Shown: piece by piece, positions 1 to 7,535 of the stretch
How the letters are laid out: each line of letters opens with the position of its first letter
Numbering within the stretch: position 1 is the first letter of the stretch
DNA from: an uncultured Desulfomonile sp.
GTDB lineage: Bacteria > Desulfobacterota > Desulfomonilia > Desulfomonilales > Desulfomonilaceae
Reading direction: 5' to 3'
Assembly: GCA_937915285.1 (NCBI GenBank)
Contig: CALDNG010000191.1
Location: 1 to 14,968 of the forward strand
DNA: 14,968 bases
Position numbers and translations under genes: made by a program
The notes under the pieces: model-generated
The model's database searches: none
Seen by the model: the letters and a program-made list of their open reading frames with translations, nothing else
Told to the model about the DNA's origin: nothing

Positions 1-64
1 CGCCCGTTTCAGCCTCTCACCGGAAGGGGTGGTCGTCGTTCCCCAGGGGATGAGCTTGAAATAG
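1..64 (+). CDS. C-terminal tail of an unidentified gene (partial)
   Basis: Reading from base 2, codons run open to a TAG at 62-64 and encode about 20 residues with a regular composition, including a VVVVP stretch followed by QGM. The run of hydrophobic beta-strand residues looks like a real protein end; the competing frame gives an arginine, glycine and proline-rich string. VVVVP-type tails occur at the C-termini of some left-handed beta-helix nucleotidyltransferases, but 20 residues are too few to assign a family. The gap to the next start codon is 37 bases, so the two genes could be co-transcribed. Confidence 0.4.
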   Translation, partial: ARFSLSPEGVVVVPQGMSLK

Positions 65-101
65 GCCCAACCAATTGATGGATTAAGTAAGGTTTTCAAA
101 C

Positions 102-878
102 ATGCCGTTTGTTAGGATTGAAGGTCGAAGCATAGCGTACGGAGTTACGCCCGAGTCATTTAACCCGGATGCGCTCTCCGCTGTCTTTTTGCATGGATCA
201 GGTGGAGACCGTAGTGACTGGAGATTTCAACTCGAAGCTCCTGGATCCAACCATGTTGCAATTGCCTTGGAATTGCCAGGGCATGGTTTGTCTGACAAAC
301 CCGGGGAATCCGATGTGAGAAAATACGCCGACTGGACTGAGGCTTTTGTAGACGCCCTAGGTCTGACCAGGGTAGTTCTGGTCGGCTGTTCTCTTGGCAG
401 CGCCATAGCCCAGATCATTGCAGTGAATCCCAAGCCCTGGCTCAAGGGCATCGTCCTTGTGGGAGCGGGGGCGCGTTTGAGGGTTATGCCGGAATTGCTG
501 AAAGCTTTACTTGAAAAATCCCAAAAGGCTTTGGAAAATCTTGGTGCTTATTGTCTCTCTGGTTCAGCGCCGGACGAACTCAAATCAATTATCAGAGAAA
601 AATACCTGACCGCGGATCCTTTATTGATTCATGGCGATTTGAGCGCCTGTGACAAATTCGACATGATCAAGCAGGTCGGTTCAATAAAACTGCCTACATC
701 CATCATTGTCGGCGCCCAGGACGTCCTTACCCCGGTAAAATATTCCGAGTTTCTTAATCGGGAAATCGGCGGCTCTGAATTGACAGTGATTGACAGAGCA
801 GGCCATTTGGTCATGCTTGAACAACCTCAGGCCTTCAACGCTGCCATTCAGAAATTCCTGGCCGGCCTTCCAATGTAA
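102..878 (+). CDS. alpha/beta-fold hydrolase
   Basis: This 258-residue protein has the full layout of a soluble alpha/beta hydrolase. An HGSGG oxyanion-hole motif lies at residues 31-35 and a nucleophile elbow GCSLG at 95-99 (Ser97). An acid, Asp207, sits in VGAQD, and the catalytic histidine is His235 in DRAGH. The length is usual for esterases, enol-lactonases and C-C hydrolases, and the substrate cannot be read from sequence. No signal peptide or membrane segment is present, so it is probably cytoplasmic. The ATG at 102 has a weak AAGG about 8 bases upstream. The gene faces the minus-strand response regulator, with only 23 bases between the two stop codons. Fold and triad are seen; the reaction is not known. 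Confidence 0.9.
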   Translation: MPFVRIEGRSIAYGVTPESFNPDALSAVFLHGSGGDRSDWRFQLEAPGSNHVAIALELPGHGLSDKPGESDVRKYADWTEAFVDALGLTRVVLVGCSLGSAIAQIIAVNPKPWLKGIVLVGAGARLRVMPELLKALLEKSQKALENLGAYCLSGSAPDELKSIIREKYLTADPLLIHGDLSACDKFDMIKQVGSIKLPTSIIVGAQDVLTPVKYSEFLNREIGGSELTVIDRAGHLVMLEQPQAFNAAIQKFLAGLPM

Positions 879-893
879 AGGGTGTGTCGAGAG

Positions 894-916
894 AAAAAAA
901 TCTAGATCAGACTAGA
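894..916 (-). terminator. weak intrinsic terminator of the REC-GGDEF gene
   Basis: Read on the minus strand, TCTAG and CTAGA form a 5-bp stem with a 6-base loop, directly followed by about seven T residues. The stem overlaps the TAG stop codon of the response regulator. It is AT-rich and short, so termination would be inefficient. On the plus strand there is no T-run, so it would not serve the hydrolase gene. Confidence 0.35.
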
Positions 917-1816
917 ATATTCGATACGGTTTCGTCCTGTCTCCTTAGCTCTGTAAAGAGCTTCATCCGCCGCCCCGATTACGCTGTCTACAGCCGCTTG
1001 AGAAGCTGTGTCGACCACCACGGCCCCAAAACTGAGGGTCACCTCAAAAATTCCTTCTGCCGTGACGACAGGATGCAACTCGAAATCGCTTCGGATTCTT
1101 TCGACTGACGCGCATCCACACGCCTGATCGCATCCCGGTAATATGATAAGGAATTCCTCTCCTCCATAACGTCCAACAGAGTCATATTGTCTCAGTCCGG
1201 AAGTCATTCTGATGGCTGTTTCCCTGAGCGCAACGTCCCCTGCGAGATGGCCATAAACGTCATTGATGTTCTTGAAATGGTCTATGTCGGCCATCACTAC
1301 TGTCAGAGGCCTACACTCACGCTGGGATCTGGCAAGCTCTCTCTGCAGAACCTCCAGGATCGCATGCCTGTTCCAAAGACCAGTAAGAGAGTCGTGGGTG
1401 GCCTGAAATTCGGATGCTTTGAGCGCCTCAAACAAATCCTGCTGAAGTTGGACAATCCTGGTGGCCGCCCTTATCCTGACTCTTAGCTCCTGAGGATCAA
1501 AAGGCTTGGTTATGTAGTCGTCAGAGCCGGCTTCCAGGCCCTCCACGATGTCATGCTGACTGCTTTTGGCCGTCAGAAGGATGATGTAGGTGTAGGGTTT
1601 GGTCTCCATTGCCCTGATTTTTTTGCACAGGGTCGGTCCGTCAATGCCGGGCATCATCCAATCCAGCACGACAAGTTTGGGAGCATCCCCTTTGTTGAGT
1701 TCAGACCATGCCTGATTTCCGTCCTCACAAACTACTATGTCATGTCCCCACCTTTTCAGATGGGATTCGAGGAACTTTCTGGTAATCGGATCGTCTTCAG
1801 CGATCAGTATTCTCAA
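902..1816 (-). CDS. response regulator with GGDEF (diguanylate cyclase) domain
   Basis: An N-terminal receiver domain is joined to a C-terminal GGDEF domain (304 residues, PleD/WspR-like architecture with a single REC). With the start at 1816, the acidic pocket is Glu7-Asp8-Asp9, the phosphoacceptor is Asp52 in VVLDWMMPG, and the switch Thr82 and conserved Lys104 are present. The cyclase motif is GGEEF at about 218-222, and an intact RxxD inhibitory site (RQYD, 209-212) lies five residues before it. The protein should therefore make c-di-GMP from two GTP and be feedback-inhibited. The start chosen is a TTG preceded by GGAGG at an 8-base spacing. An in-frame TTG at 1852 would add 12 residues but lacks a good ribosome site. 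The gene follows uvrC on the same strand with a gap of about 58 bases, so the two are probably co-transcribed. The cognate histidine kinase is not in the window. Confidence 0.93.
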   Translation of the reverse strand: MRILIAEDDPITRKFLESHLKRWGHDIVVCEDGNQAWSELNKGDAPKLVVLDWMMPGIDGPTLCKKIRAMETKPYTYIILLTAKSSQHDIVEGLEAGSDDYITKPFDPQELRVRIRAATRIVQLQQDLFEALKASEFQATHDSLTGLWNRHAILEVLQRELARSQRECRPLTVVMADIDHFKNINDVYGHLAGDVALRETAIRMTSGLRQYDSVGRYGGEEFLIILPGCDQACGCASVERIRSDFELHPVVTAEGIFEVTLSFGAVVVDTASQAAVDSVIGAADEALYRAKETGRNRIEYSSLI

Positions 1817-1874
1817 TGGCTTCTCCTCCTGAAGTGTGGGAAGATTCTTCAAAGCATGAATTTATGAGTGATCT

Positions 1875-3710
1875 TCAAACGATGTTAGAGTTGTCTGACA
1901 GTTTTCGCAGTTCACTCTGGATGCGTCGGATTTCATCCTCAGAGACTCCCGGAACGCTCCTGATCTGGCTCTCAGTCGCTTGAACTATTCCTTTGACTGA
2001 TCCGAAAGAAATGAGCAGAGCTTTTCTTTTCTGAGGTCCAATGCCGGGAACTTTATCCAGTGCAGACCTAATAACATTCTTCTTTCTATATTCTTTGTGA
2101 AATGACAAGACAAACCTGTGGGCCTCATCCCTGATCCTCATAAGCAGTAGCAATCCCGAGTCGCCTTTTTTGAAGGATAGGTGATTCTTTCTGTTGGGCA
2201 CATATATCTTGTCAGTGTCTTCATCATTCACGGCCTTGGCAATAGAGATGACCGGGACACGCCTTGAGGCAGGGAGACTCTCCAGAGCAGATGCCGCCGC
2301 CTTTAACTGTGACTTTCCGCCATCTATCAACATCAGATCGGGTAGTGGGTCATCCTGCGTATGCTCGACACGCCTCGAAATAGTCTGATGGATCATTCCG
2401 GGGTCATCCTGATCTTCAAAATCCCTTATCCTGTATTTGCGATAAGCAGGCTTATTCGGTTTTCCATCGAGAAACGATACCTTTGCGCCAACAGCCTCAT
2501 CCCCTGCAAAGTTGGAAATGTCATAACATTCTATCAGTTTTGGAACTGAATTCATCCCAGTTTTTAGCGCTATGCGTTCGAGAATTTTCTGTAGAGAGTC
2601 TTTTTGTTTTTCGCGAAGCAAGGCGTTTTCGGAATTCTTTTTGGCCAGGCGCATCAATCGCATTCCATCACCGCGGTGGGGAACGCGTATAGAAACCTTG
2701 CTTCCCCTGATTTCGGAAAGCCATGTCTCTACAATTTCAGGCCGTTCCACCTCGTGCGAAACCAGAATTTCCTTTGGGACAGATGCGCCTGAATCATAAA
2801 ACTGTTTTAATGCTGAGGTTATGATTTCCTCGTTTTCCAGAGCTGAACTCCTGAAAACAAAAGACTCTTCTGAAATCAGGTTTCCTTTTCGGAATGAAAG
2901 GGCTGATACAGCGTAAGTGTCTGATTCTCCTGGAATAAGCGCTATGACGTCCTGGTCTTTCTGATGAAAGAACGAAACACTCTGCATTTCCAGGGTTCGT
3001 CTGACCGAGGCCAACCTGTCCCGGAGTCTAGCCGCCTCCTCGAATCTCAATCCTTTTGAAGCCTCATCCATCTGCTGTTCGAGCGATCTGGTGAATTCAG
3101 CGCTTCTACCTTCCAGCAGGAGTATTATGGAATTAACCATTCTTCTGTATTCTTCCGGGTCAACTCGACCGGCGCATGGGCACATGCATCTCTGCATCTG
3201 ACAGTTTAGGCATGGCCTTGTAATGGTCTTGAGCTGCCTATCGGTACACTGTCTGAGCGGGAAAATCCTTTTGATTAGATTGAGAGTGACGCGGGCATCC
3301 CGGGCGGATGAATAGGGCCCAAAATATTTTTCACCATCCGGTTCTATCCTTTGGGTTCTGACTAGTGTAAGTCTTGGATATTTATGGGTAATATTCAGTT
3401 TAAGAGAGAAAAACGATTTGTCATCGCGAAGATTGACGTTGTATTTTGGGCGATGTTCCTTGATCAGGTTGTTCTCTAGGATGAGAGCTTCTTTCTCTGT
3501 CTGAGTGAGTATGGTTCTGATATTCTCGACGCGCGCCATGAGATATCTGATTTTAATTCTCTCATCTCCACTTTTTGAAAAATAATTCCTTACCCTGTTT
3601 CTTAGATTTCCCGCCTTTCCAACGTACAATACTTTTGAATACTTATCCTCCATGATGTAAACCCCTGGACTCGTGGGTAAGTTTTGGAGGAATTTTTCGT
3701 CAACAGGCAT
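1875..3710 (-). CDS. uvrC: excinuclease ABC subunit C
   Basis: UvrC makes both incisions in nucleotide excision repair after UvrAB loads at a lesion. The 611-residue product has a GIY-YIG nuclease domain at the N-terminus (GVYIM at 16-20 and LYVGKAG near 28-34), which cuts on the 3' side. A UVR helix (EEAARLRDRL, about 224-233) binds UvrB. The RNase H-like endonuclease domain has Asp397 in CYDISN, Asp463 in LIDGG and His531 in DEAHRF, for the 5' cut. Two helix-hairpin-helix motifs near 550-595 (VPGIGPQ, VPGVS) bind DNA. Cysteines 155, 167, 170, 175, 177 and 179 lie where E. coli UvrC holds a [4Fe-4S] cluster. Length is normal for the family. The ATG at 3710 has only a weak AAGAG upstream. Confidence 0.97.
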   Translation of the reverse strand: MPVDEKFLQNLPTSPGVYIMEDKYSKVLYVGKAGNLRNRVRNYFSKSGDERIKIRYLMARVENIRTILTQTEKEALILENNLIKEHRPKYNVNLRDDKSFFSLKLNITHKYPRLTLVRTQRIEPDGEKYFGPYSSARDARVTLNLIKRIFPLRQCTDRQLKTITRPCLNCQMQRCMCPCAGRVDPEEYRRMVNSIILLLEGRSAEFTRSLEQQMDEASKGLRFEEAARLRDRLASVRRTLEMQSVSFFHQKDQDVIALIPGESDTYAVSALSFRKGNLISEESFVFRSSALENEEIITSALKQFYDSGASVPKEILVSHEVERPEIVETWLSEIRGSKVSIRVPHRGDGMRLMRLAKKNSENALLREKQKDSLQKILERIALKTGMNSVPKLIECYDISNFAGDEAVGAKVSFLDGKPNKPAYRKYRIRDFEDQDDPGMIHQTISRRVEHTQDDPLPDLMLIDGGKSQLKAAASALESLPASRRVPVISIAKAVNDEDTDKIYVPNRKNHLSFKKGDSGLLLLMRIRDEAHRFVLSFHKEYRKKNVIRSALDKVPGIGPQKRKALLISFGSVKGIVQATESQIRSVPGVSEDEIRRIQSELRKLSDNSNIV

Positions 3711-3737
3711 TTACAGACTCTTATGATTTTTATTCGA

Positions 3738-3759
3738 TGTCACGTTAGTTAATATGACA
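3738..3759. promoter_or_regulatory. 22-bp dyad, operator candidate for uvrC
   Basis: The arms TGTCA and TGACA are arranged symmetrically about 3748/3749, with inner TTA and TAA triplets also in register, so eight of eleven position pairs match. The site overlaps the candidate -10 of uvrC, a position typical of a repressor. I do not recognise the consensus. Confidence 0.5.
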
Positions 3760-3778
3760 GTTTGCGGACTTACGACAA
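3749..3778 (-). promoter_or_regulatory. candidate uvrC promoter
   Basis: On the minus strand TTGTCG (3778-3773) and TATTAA (3754-3749) are separated by 18 bases and lie about 40 bases before the uvrC ATG. Both hexamers deviate from the sigma-70 consensus, so this is tentative. Confidence 0.35.
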
Positions 3779-3781
3779 TAT

Positions 3782-3805
3782 TTATGATACAAAGATGCAT
3801 CATAA
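3782..3805. repeat. inverted repeat TTATGAT / ATCATAA
   Basis: Perfect 7-base arms are separated by 10 bases. The arm length and roughly one-turn-plus centre spacing suit a dimeric regulator. It lies upstream of uvrC and about 125 bases upstream of the HTH gene start. Confidence 0.45.
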
Positions 3806-3849
3806 TGGGAATTTGCGCGCATGAACTTAAGGCTTTATAAGAATACAAC

Positions 3850-3892
3850 TTGCTAAGATTCAGGTTCATTTGCTAATAATGTTCATTTGACA
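3850..3892 (+). repeat. imperfect tandem direct repeats before the HTH gene
   Basis: TTGCTAA occurs at 3850 and 3870 and a related TTGACAA at 3887. GTTCATTTG occurs at 3864 and again 17 bases later at 3881. The last unit contains TTGACA, a consensus -35 hexamer, although no good -10 follows at 16-18 bases. Direct repeats ending on a -35 are consistent with iterons or an operator array controlling the HTH-por unit. Confidence 0.5.
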
Positions 3893-3929
3893 AAAAGAAT
3901 TGTTAATGTGGATAGCTGAGGTTCCTCTG

Positions 3930-4334
3930 ATGAAAAAGAATCAGGATCGAAAAGTAGCTGAGACGAAATTTCTTGAAGACAAGGGTCGCATCACCAACAA
4001 GGAGATGGCTAGAAAATTGGGAGTACACCCAGCTACGGTGGCCCGCTGGAAAAAAGCGGACGAGTGGGATCTTAAATTAATGCAGAGCCTATCGCAACCT
4101 GAACCTCGGCAAACACGGGAACAAGGCGCTTTCAGGATTGATTTGAAACATATCAAGTTGCTCAATGAGCGAATCGATTCGTATCTCGCAAGGAGGGATC
4201 TACTGTCATCGGAGATACTCGAACTCTCTGAAGCGAAATTGAACCTCATAAATTGCATGGAGATAATTAACGAGCAGTCAAGATTTTCGGTTGAAGATGA
4301 ATTCGATGACATTTCGAATATGGATTATGAATAA
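3930..4334 (+). CDS. small HTH DNA-binding protein, terminase small-subunit-like
   Basis: A 134-residue protein with a helix-turn-helix near residues 20-42 (RITNKEMARKLGVHPATVAR, then WKKADEWD). The pattern of KLGV, TV.RWK and D.WD is known from phage terminase small-subunit N-termini and related phage-type HTH proteins. Residues 70-118 are charged and heptad-like, so probably a coiled coil for oligomerisation, and the end is acidic. No catalytic motif is seen. The ATG at 3930 has GAGG 8 bases upstream; TTG at 3900 and ATG at 3906 would lengthen it. Only 20 bases separate it from porG, so the two are very likely co-transcribed. No other phage gene is near, so a regulatory role is plausible but is inference. 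Confidence 0.75.
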   Translation: MKKNQDRKVAETKFLEDKGRITNKEMARKLGVHPATVARWKKADEWDLKLMQSLSQPEPRQTREQGAFRIDLKHIKLLNERIDSYLARRDLLSSEILELSEAKLNLINCMEIINEQSRFSVEDEFDDISNMDYE

Positions 4335-4354
4335 AAAATTTTGAAGGAGCAGCC

Positions 4355-4903
4355 ATGATTGAAATGAGATTTCACGGCCGTGGAGGTCAGGGCGCCGTCA
4401 CTTCTGCTGAGTTGGTAGCTCAGGCCGCCATAGACACTGGCAAATATGCGACGGCTTTTCCTAGCTTCGGACCGGAGAGACGCGGCGCGCCTGTTGTTGC
4501 TTTCGCCCGAGTGGACGAAGAGCCTGTTCGAACGCGCTACAAGGTTTACAAACCGGATGTGGTAGTAGTTCTGGACCCGTCACTTCTCGAGATAGCCAAT
4601 CCTGCAGAGGGACTAAGCGAGAGCGGCATTCTGATAATTAATTCCTCGGAGGACCCGGCTTCCATAAGGAAAAAAATCTCCTACTCTGGCAAGCTGGCGC
4701 TAACTGATGCCAGCAAGATCGCCAGGGAAGTAATAGGTCTTCCCATAACCAACACGACCATGGTTGGCGCATTGGTGAAGGGCACAGGCATATTGAGCGT
4801 TGAATCACTGAAAGGTCCATTCCAGAGACGTTTTGGCAAGATAGCCTCCAGGAATATCGAAGCCATGCAGCGGGCCTTTGAAGAAACTCAGATTTTTGAA
4901 TAG
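4355..4903 (+). CDS. porG: 2-oxoacid:ferredoxin oxidoreductase gamma subunit
   Basis: A 182-residue subunit of the four-subunit pyruvate (2-oxoacid):ferredoxin oxidoreductase. The N-terminal glycine-rich motif FHGRGGQGAVTSAELVA and the FPSFGPERRGAPV segment are hallmarks of the gamma family, which binds the CoA moiety at the subunit interface. Length is typical. The ATG at 4355 has GGAG with 5-base spacing. It is the first por gene, in the order gamma, delta, alpha, beta. A 66-base gap separates it from porD, the largest gap in the operon, with no terminator in it. Confidence 0.93.
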   Translation: MIEMRFHGRGGQGAVTSAELVAQAAIDTGKYATAFPSFGPERRGAPVVAFARVDEEPVRTRYKVYKPDVVVVLDPSLLEIANPAEGLSESGILIINSSEDPASIRKKISYSGKLALTDASKIAREVIGLPITNTTMVGALVKGTGILSVESLKGPFQRRFGKIASRNIEAMQRAFEETQIFE

Positions 4904-4969
4904 GCTGTCTGAAAAATTATCAAGCATTTTAATCTCTTGCTTTCGCTGTGTTAGTGAACGGAGGAAACA

Positions 4970-5260
4970 GTGACAAAACCGATGGATCAAATCTTGTGGC
5001 AGGAAATTGAGCCGGGGGGCGTGATAACAGAGCCAGGAAACGCCTCTTGTTACCATACCGGCGCATGGAGATCTCAGAAACCGGAATATAACCCGAATTT
5101 ATGCATAAAATGCTGGCGCTGCTACATCATGTGTCCCGAAAGCGCCATCTCACCTAATTACGACACGAACGAATTCGTTTGGAATTACGACTATTGTAAA
5201 GGCTGTGGGATATGCGCTTATGAGTGCCCCGCTAAAGCAATCGAGATGCAGGAGGACTAA
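4970..5260 (+). CDS. porD: 2-oxoacid:ferredoxin oxidoreductase delta (2[4Fe-4S] ferredoxin) subunit
   Basis: A 96-residue ferredoxin-like subunit carrying electrons out of the complex. Two complete cluster motifs are present: Cys45, 48, 51, 55 (CIKCWRCYIMCP) and Cys76, 79, 82, 86 (CKGCGICAYECP). The start is GTG at 4970, preceded by GGAGG at 5 bases; no ATG would give a complete N-terminus. The stop is three bases before the porA ATG, implying translational coupling. The N-terminal 40 residues are those usual for PorD and include a GAWR segment. Confidence 0.94.
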   Translation: MTKPMDQILWQEIEPGGVITEPGNASCYHTGAWRSQKPEYNPNLCIKCWRCYIMCPESAISPNYDTNEFVWNYDYCKGCGICAYECPAKAIEMQED

Positions 5261-5263
5261 AAA

Positions 5264-6427
5264 ATGGGGCAAAAAGTAGGAATTGAAGTTTCCATAGCAG
5301 CCGCTGACGCCGTTGGACTTTGTGACGTCGATGTTGTGGCCGCTTACCCGATAACCCCTCAGACACATGTCGTTGAGCACCTCGCGGAACTTTGCGCATC
5401 GGGTCATCTGGATGCAGAGTTCGTCCCGGTGGAGAGCGAACACTCTGCCATGAGCGTATGCTGTGGCTCAGCGGCCGTCGGAGCAAGAACCTTTACAGCC
5501 ACTTCAGCCCAAGGACTCGCATTGATGTCCGAAATAGTCTTCATAGCCTCGTCGATGAGACTACCCATGGTCATGTTCCTGGCAAACAGGGCCCTGAGCG
5601 CACCATTGTCAATCTGGAATGATCACTCGGACACCATGATGGTTAGGGACTGCGGCTGGATTCAGGTCTTCTGCAAGAATGGTCAGGAAGTCTATGACGC
5701 AATTTTCCACGCTTTTAGGGTGGCTGAAGACAAAAGGGTTTCTATGCCTGTCATGATCAACGTTGACGGCTTTGGACTGACCCATGTCATTGAACCAATA
5801 GAATTCTGGACCAAAGAGATGGTGAAGGAGTATCTTCCCCCGTTTGAACCGCTTTACACTCTCCATCCTGACAAGGTCGTCACCATGGGGGCCTTTGGAA
5901 TGCCGGAGATTTTTACGGAAGCAAAGAAGGCCCTTGATGTCGCAATGTGGAACTCAGCTCCGGTAGTTGTTGAAGCCTGGAATGAAATGGCTAAGCTTAC
6001 CGGTCGACAATACATGCCGGTCGAGACCTATAAGGCTGACGGCGCTGAAACTCTTATCCTTGCAATGGGATCAATATGCGAAACAGCCTCCATAGCGGTG
6101 GACCGCTTTAGAGAAGCCGGCAAGAAGGTCGGATTGGTGAACCTGAGACTATGGAGACCACTTCCGAAAGACGAACTCCGGAAGGCTTTGTCTGGAGCCA
6201 AAGACGTAGTGGTGCTGGATCGGGCGTTAACTCCAGGAGGCGCAAACAGCCCGTTAACCGCCGAAATCAGATCACTGATGTATGGTGAAACCGCCAGGCC
6301 GAACATTTACAATATGGTTGCCGGGCTAGGTGGGCGGGATGTTACTCCCGAAGATATCACCACAATGCTTGAAAAGGCGTTGGCTGACCAACATAAAGGA
6401 TATTACATCTATGGCGTCCGTGGCTAA
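5264..6427 (+). CDS. porA: 2-oxoacid:ferredoxin oxidoreductase alpha subunit
   Basis: A 387-residue alpha subunit with the pyrimidine-binding transketolase fold. The signature AAYPITPQT (26-34) and VESEHSAM (56-63, with the glutamates that activate thiamine diphosphate) are clear. The ANRALSAPLSIWNDHSD segment shapes the substrate side of the active site in pyruvate-type enzymes. The C-terminal part (about 240-370) is the transketolase C-like domain. GGAGG overlapping the porD end drives the ATG at 5264. Pyruvate is the likely substrate. A branched 2-oxoacid such as 2-oxoisovalerate is possible, since VOR enzymes share these motifs. Confidence 0.93.
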   Translation: MGQKVGIEVSIAAADAVGLCDVDVVAAYPITPQTHVVEHLAELCASGHLDAEFVPVESEHSAMSVCCGSAAVGARTFTATSAQGLALMSEIVFIASSMRLPMVMFLANRALSAPLSIWNDHSDTMMVRDCGWIQVFCKNGQEVYDAIFHAFRVAEDKRVSMPVMINVDGFGLTHVIEPIEFWTKEMVKEYLPPFEPLYTLHPDKVVTMGAFGMPEIFTEAKKALDVAMWNSAPVVVEAWNEMAKLTGRQYMPVETYKADGAETLILAMGSICETASIAVDRFREAGKKVGLVNLRLWRPLPKDELRKALSGAKDVVVLDRALTPGGANSPLTAEIRSLMYGETARPNIYNMVAGLGGRDVTPEDITTMLEKALADQHKGYYIYGVRG

Positions 6428-6452
6428 CGGCGTGAGCATGATGGAGAAAAAA

Positions 6453-7403
6453 ATGGCTGAAACAGAAAAAAAGAAAGTAATCAAGCCTCTGAAAAACTTC
6501 CCCATGGAAGAATACATTAATAGTGGACATCGCGCATGTCAGGGTTGCGCTGAGGTGTTGGCTGTCAGACACGTTCTCAAGGCCATAGGACCGGACATGG
6601 TTATGGCAATGGCCACCGGATGTATGGAGATCATCTCTTCACCCTATCCATACACTTCCTGGAATGTTCCCTGGATTCATGTCGCCTTTGAAAACGCTGC
6701 CGCAGTTGCTTCAGGTGTGGAATCCGGCTTGAAGGCCCTTCGGAGAAAAAAACGAGTTCCGGACAAAGATGTGACCATACTGGCAATGGGCGGAGACGGC
6801 GGAACAACGGACATCGGCTTCCAGGCCCTCTCAGGAATGATGGAACGGGGTCACAAGATAATATATGTCTGTGTTGATAATGAAGCCTATATGAATACTG
6901 GAATCCAGCGTTCATCATCCACTCCCTTCGGGGCTACCACTACCACATCCCCTGCTGGCAAGGTGGCGCCAGCAGGCCAGATGACGTGGAAAAAGGACAT
7001 GACCGCAATTGCAGCCGCTCACGGCATTCCTTACACTGCAACCGCATGTCCCACCTTCTTCAACGACCTGCAAAAGAAAATCCTGAAAGCCAAGGAAGTT
7101 CAGGGCCCGTCATACATACACATTCTGTCCGTATGTCCGACTGGCTGGAGAGTGCCTCCCCAGAAGGCAATAGAATACGGCCAGCTTGCGGTCGATACAG
7201 GGGTGTTTCCGCTTTATGAGGTAGAGAACGGGATATGGAAGCTCAACAGGAAACCTAAAGAGCTGAAACCGGTATCCGAATATTTTAAGGGACAGGGAAG
7301 GTATCGACACCTGGACGAAAAATTGACTGCGGAAATACAGGAAAAAATTACTGCCCGTTGGAACAGACTAGTCGAACTCAGCGGGGCCGACAAGGAAAGC
7401 TAG
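6453..7403 (+). CDS. porB: 2-oxoacid:ferredoxin oxidoreductase beta subunit
   Basis: The thiamine-diphosphate and Fe-S subunit, 316 residues from the chosen start. GDGGTTDIG near 114-122 followed by DNEAYMNTG (142-150) is the ThDP/Mg motif. Cluster cysteines are Cys29 and Cys32 (CQGC), Cys57 (ATGCMEI) and Cys228 (SVCPTGW), as in pyruvate oxidoreductase beta chains. The ATG at 6453 has GGAG 6 bases upstream and starts a natural-looking MAETEKKK. ATGs at 6438 and 6441 are weaker alternatives, and the frame is open back to 6330 only because it overlaps porA. It lies 25 bases after porA and is the last gene of the operon. Confidence 0.94.
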   Translation: MAETEKKKVIKPLKNFPMEEYINSGHRACQGCAEVLAVRHVLKAIGPDMVMAMATGCMEIISSPYPYTSWNVPWIHVAFENAAAVASGVESGLKALRRKKRVPDKDVTILAMGGDGGTTDIGFQALSGMMERGHKIIYVCVDNEAYMNTGIQRSSSTPFGATTTTSPAGKVAPAGQMTWKKDMTAIAAAHGIPYTATACPTFFNDLQKKILKAKEVQGPSYIHILSVCPTGWRVPPQKAIEYGQLAVDTGVFPLYEVENGIWKLNRKPKELKPVSEYFKGQGRYRHLDEKLTAEIQEKITARWNRLVELSGADKES

Positions 7404-7452
7404 GATCAGGATTTTTCGGGGTCATTCTCTGACTGTCGGAAGTCAGTATTTT

Positions 7453-7483
7453 AAGGAGGCGGTTTTATTCCGCCTCCTTTTTA
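7453..7483 (+). terminator. strong intrinsic terminator of the por operon
   Basis: A perfect 10-bp stem (AAGGAGGCGG with CCGCCTCCTT), a 7-base loop and a following T-rich tract lie 50 bases after the porB stop. Confidence 0.93.
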
Positions 7484-7535
7484 TTGCCTGCGACAACTTT
7501 ACAAACAAGGATAAATAACTGGCTATGAATGCAGC

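Larger units (their letters stand above)
3711..3929. promoter_or_regulatory. divergent regulatory region between uvrC and the HTH-por operon
   Basis: This AT-rich 219-bp stretch has no credible coding frame and must hold promoters for both flanking units. It contains a 22-bp dyad at 3738-3759, a second inverted repeat at 3782-3805 and imperfect tandem direct repeats at 3850-3892; each is listed separately. The concentration of symmetric sites suggests transcription-factor binding; no factor can be named. Confidence 0.6.

Noticed and set aside
3941..4312. Antisense ORF of 123 codons within the HTH gene
   Set aside because: It is serine-rich with no domain pattern, the typical composition of the reverse complement of a charged coding sequence.
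3930..4334. Prophage remnant
   Set aside because: Only one phage-like HTH gene is present; there is no large terminase, portal, capsid, integrase or attachment site, and the next gene is porG.
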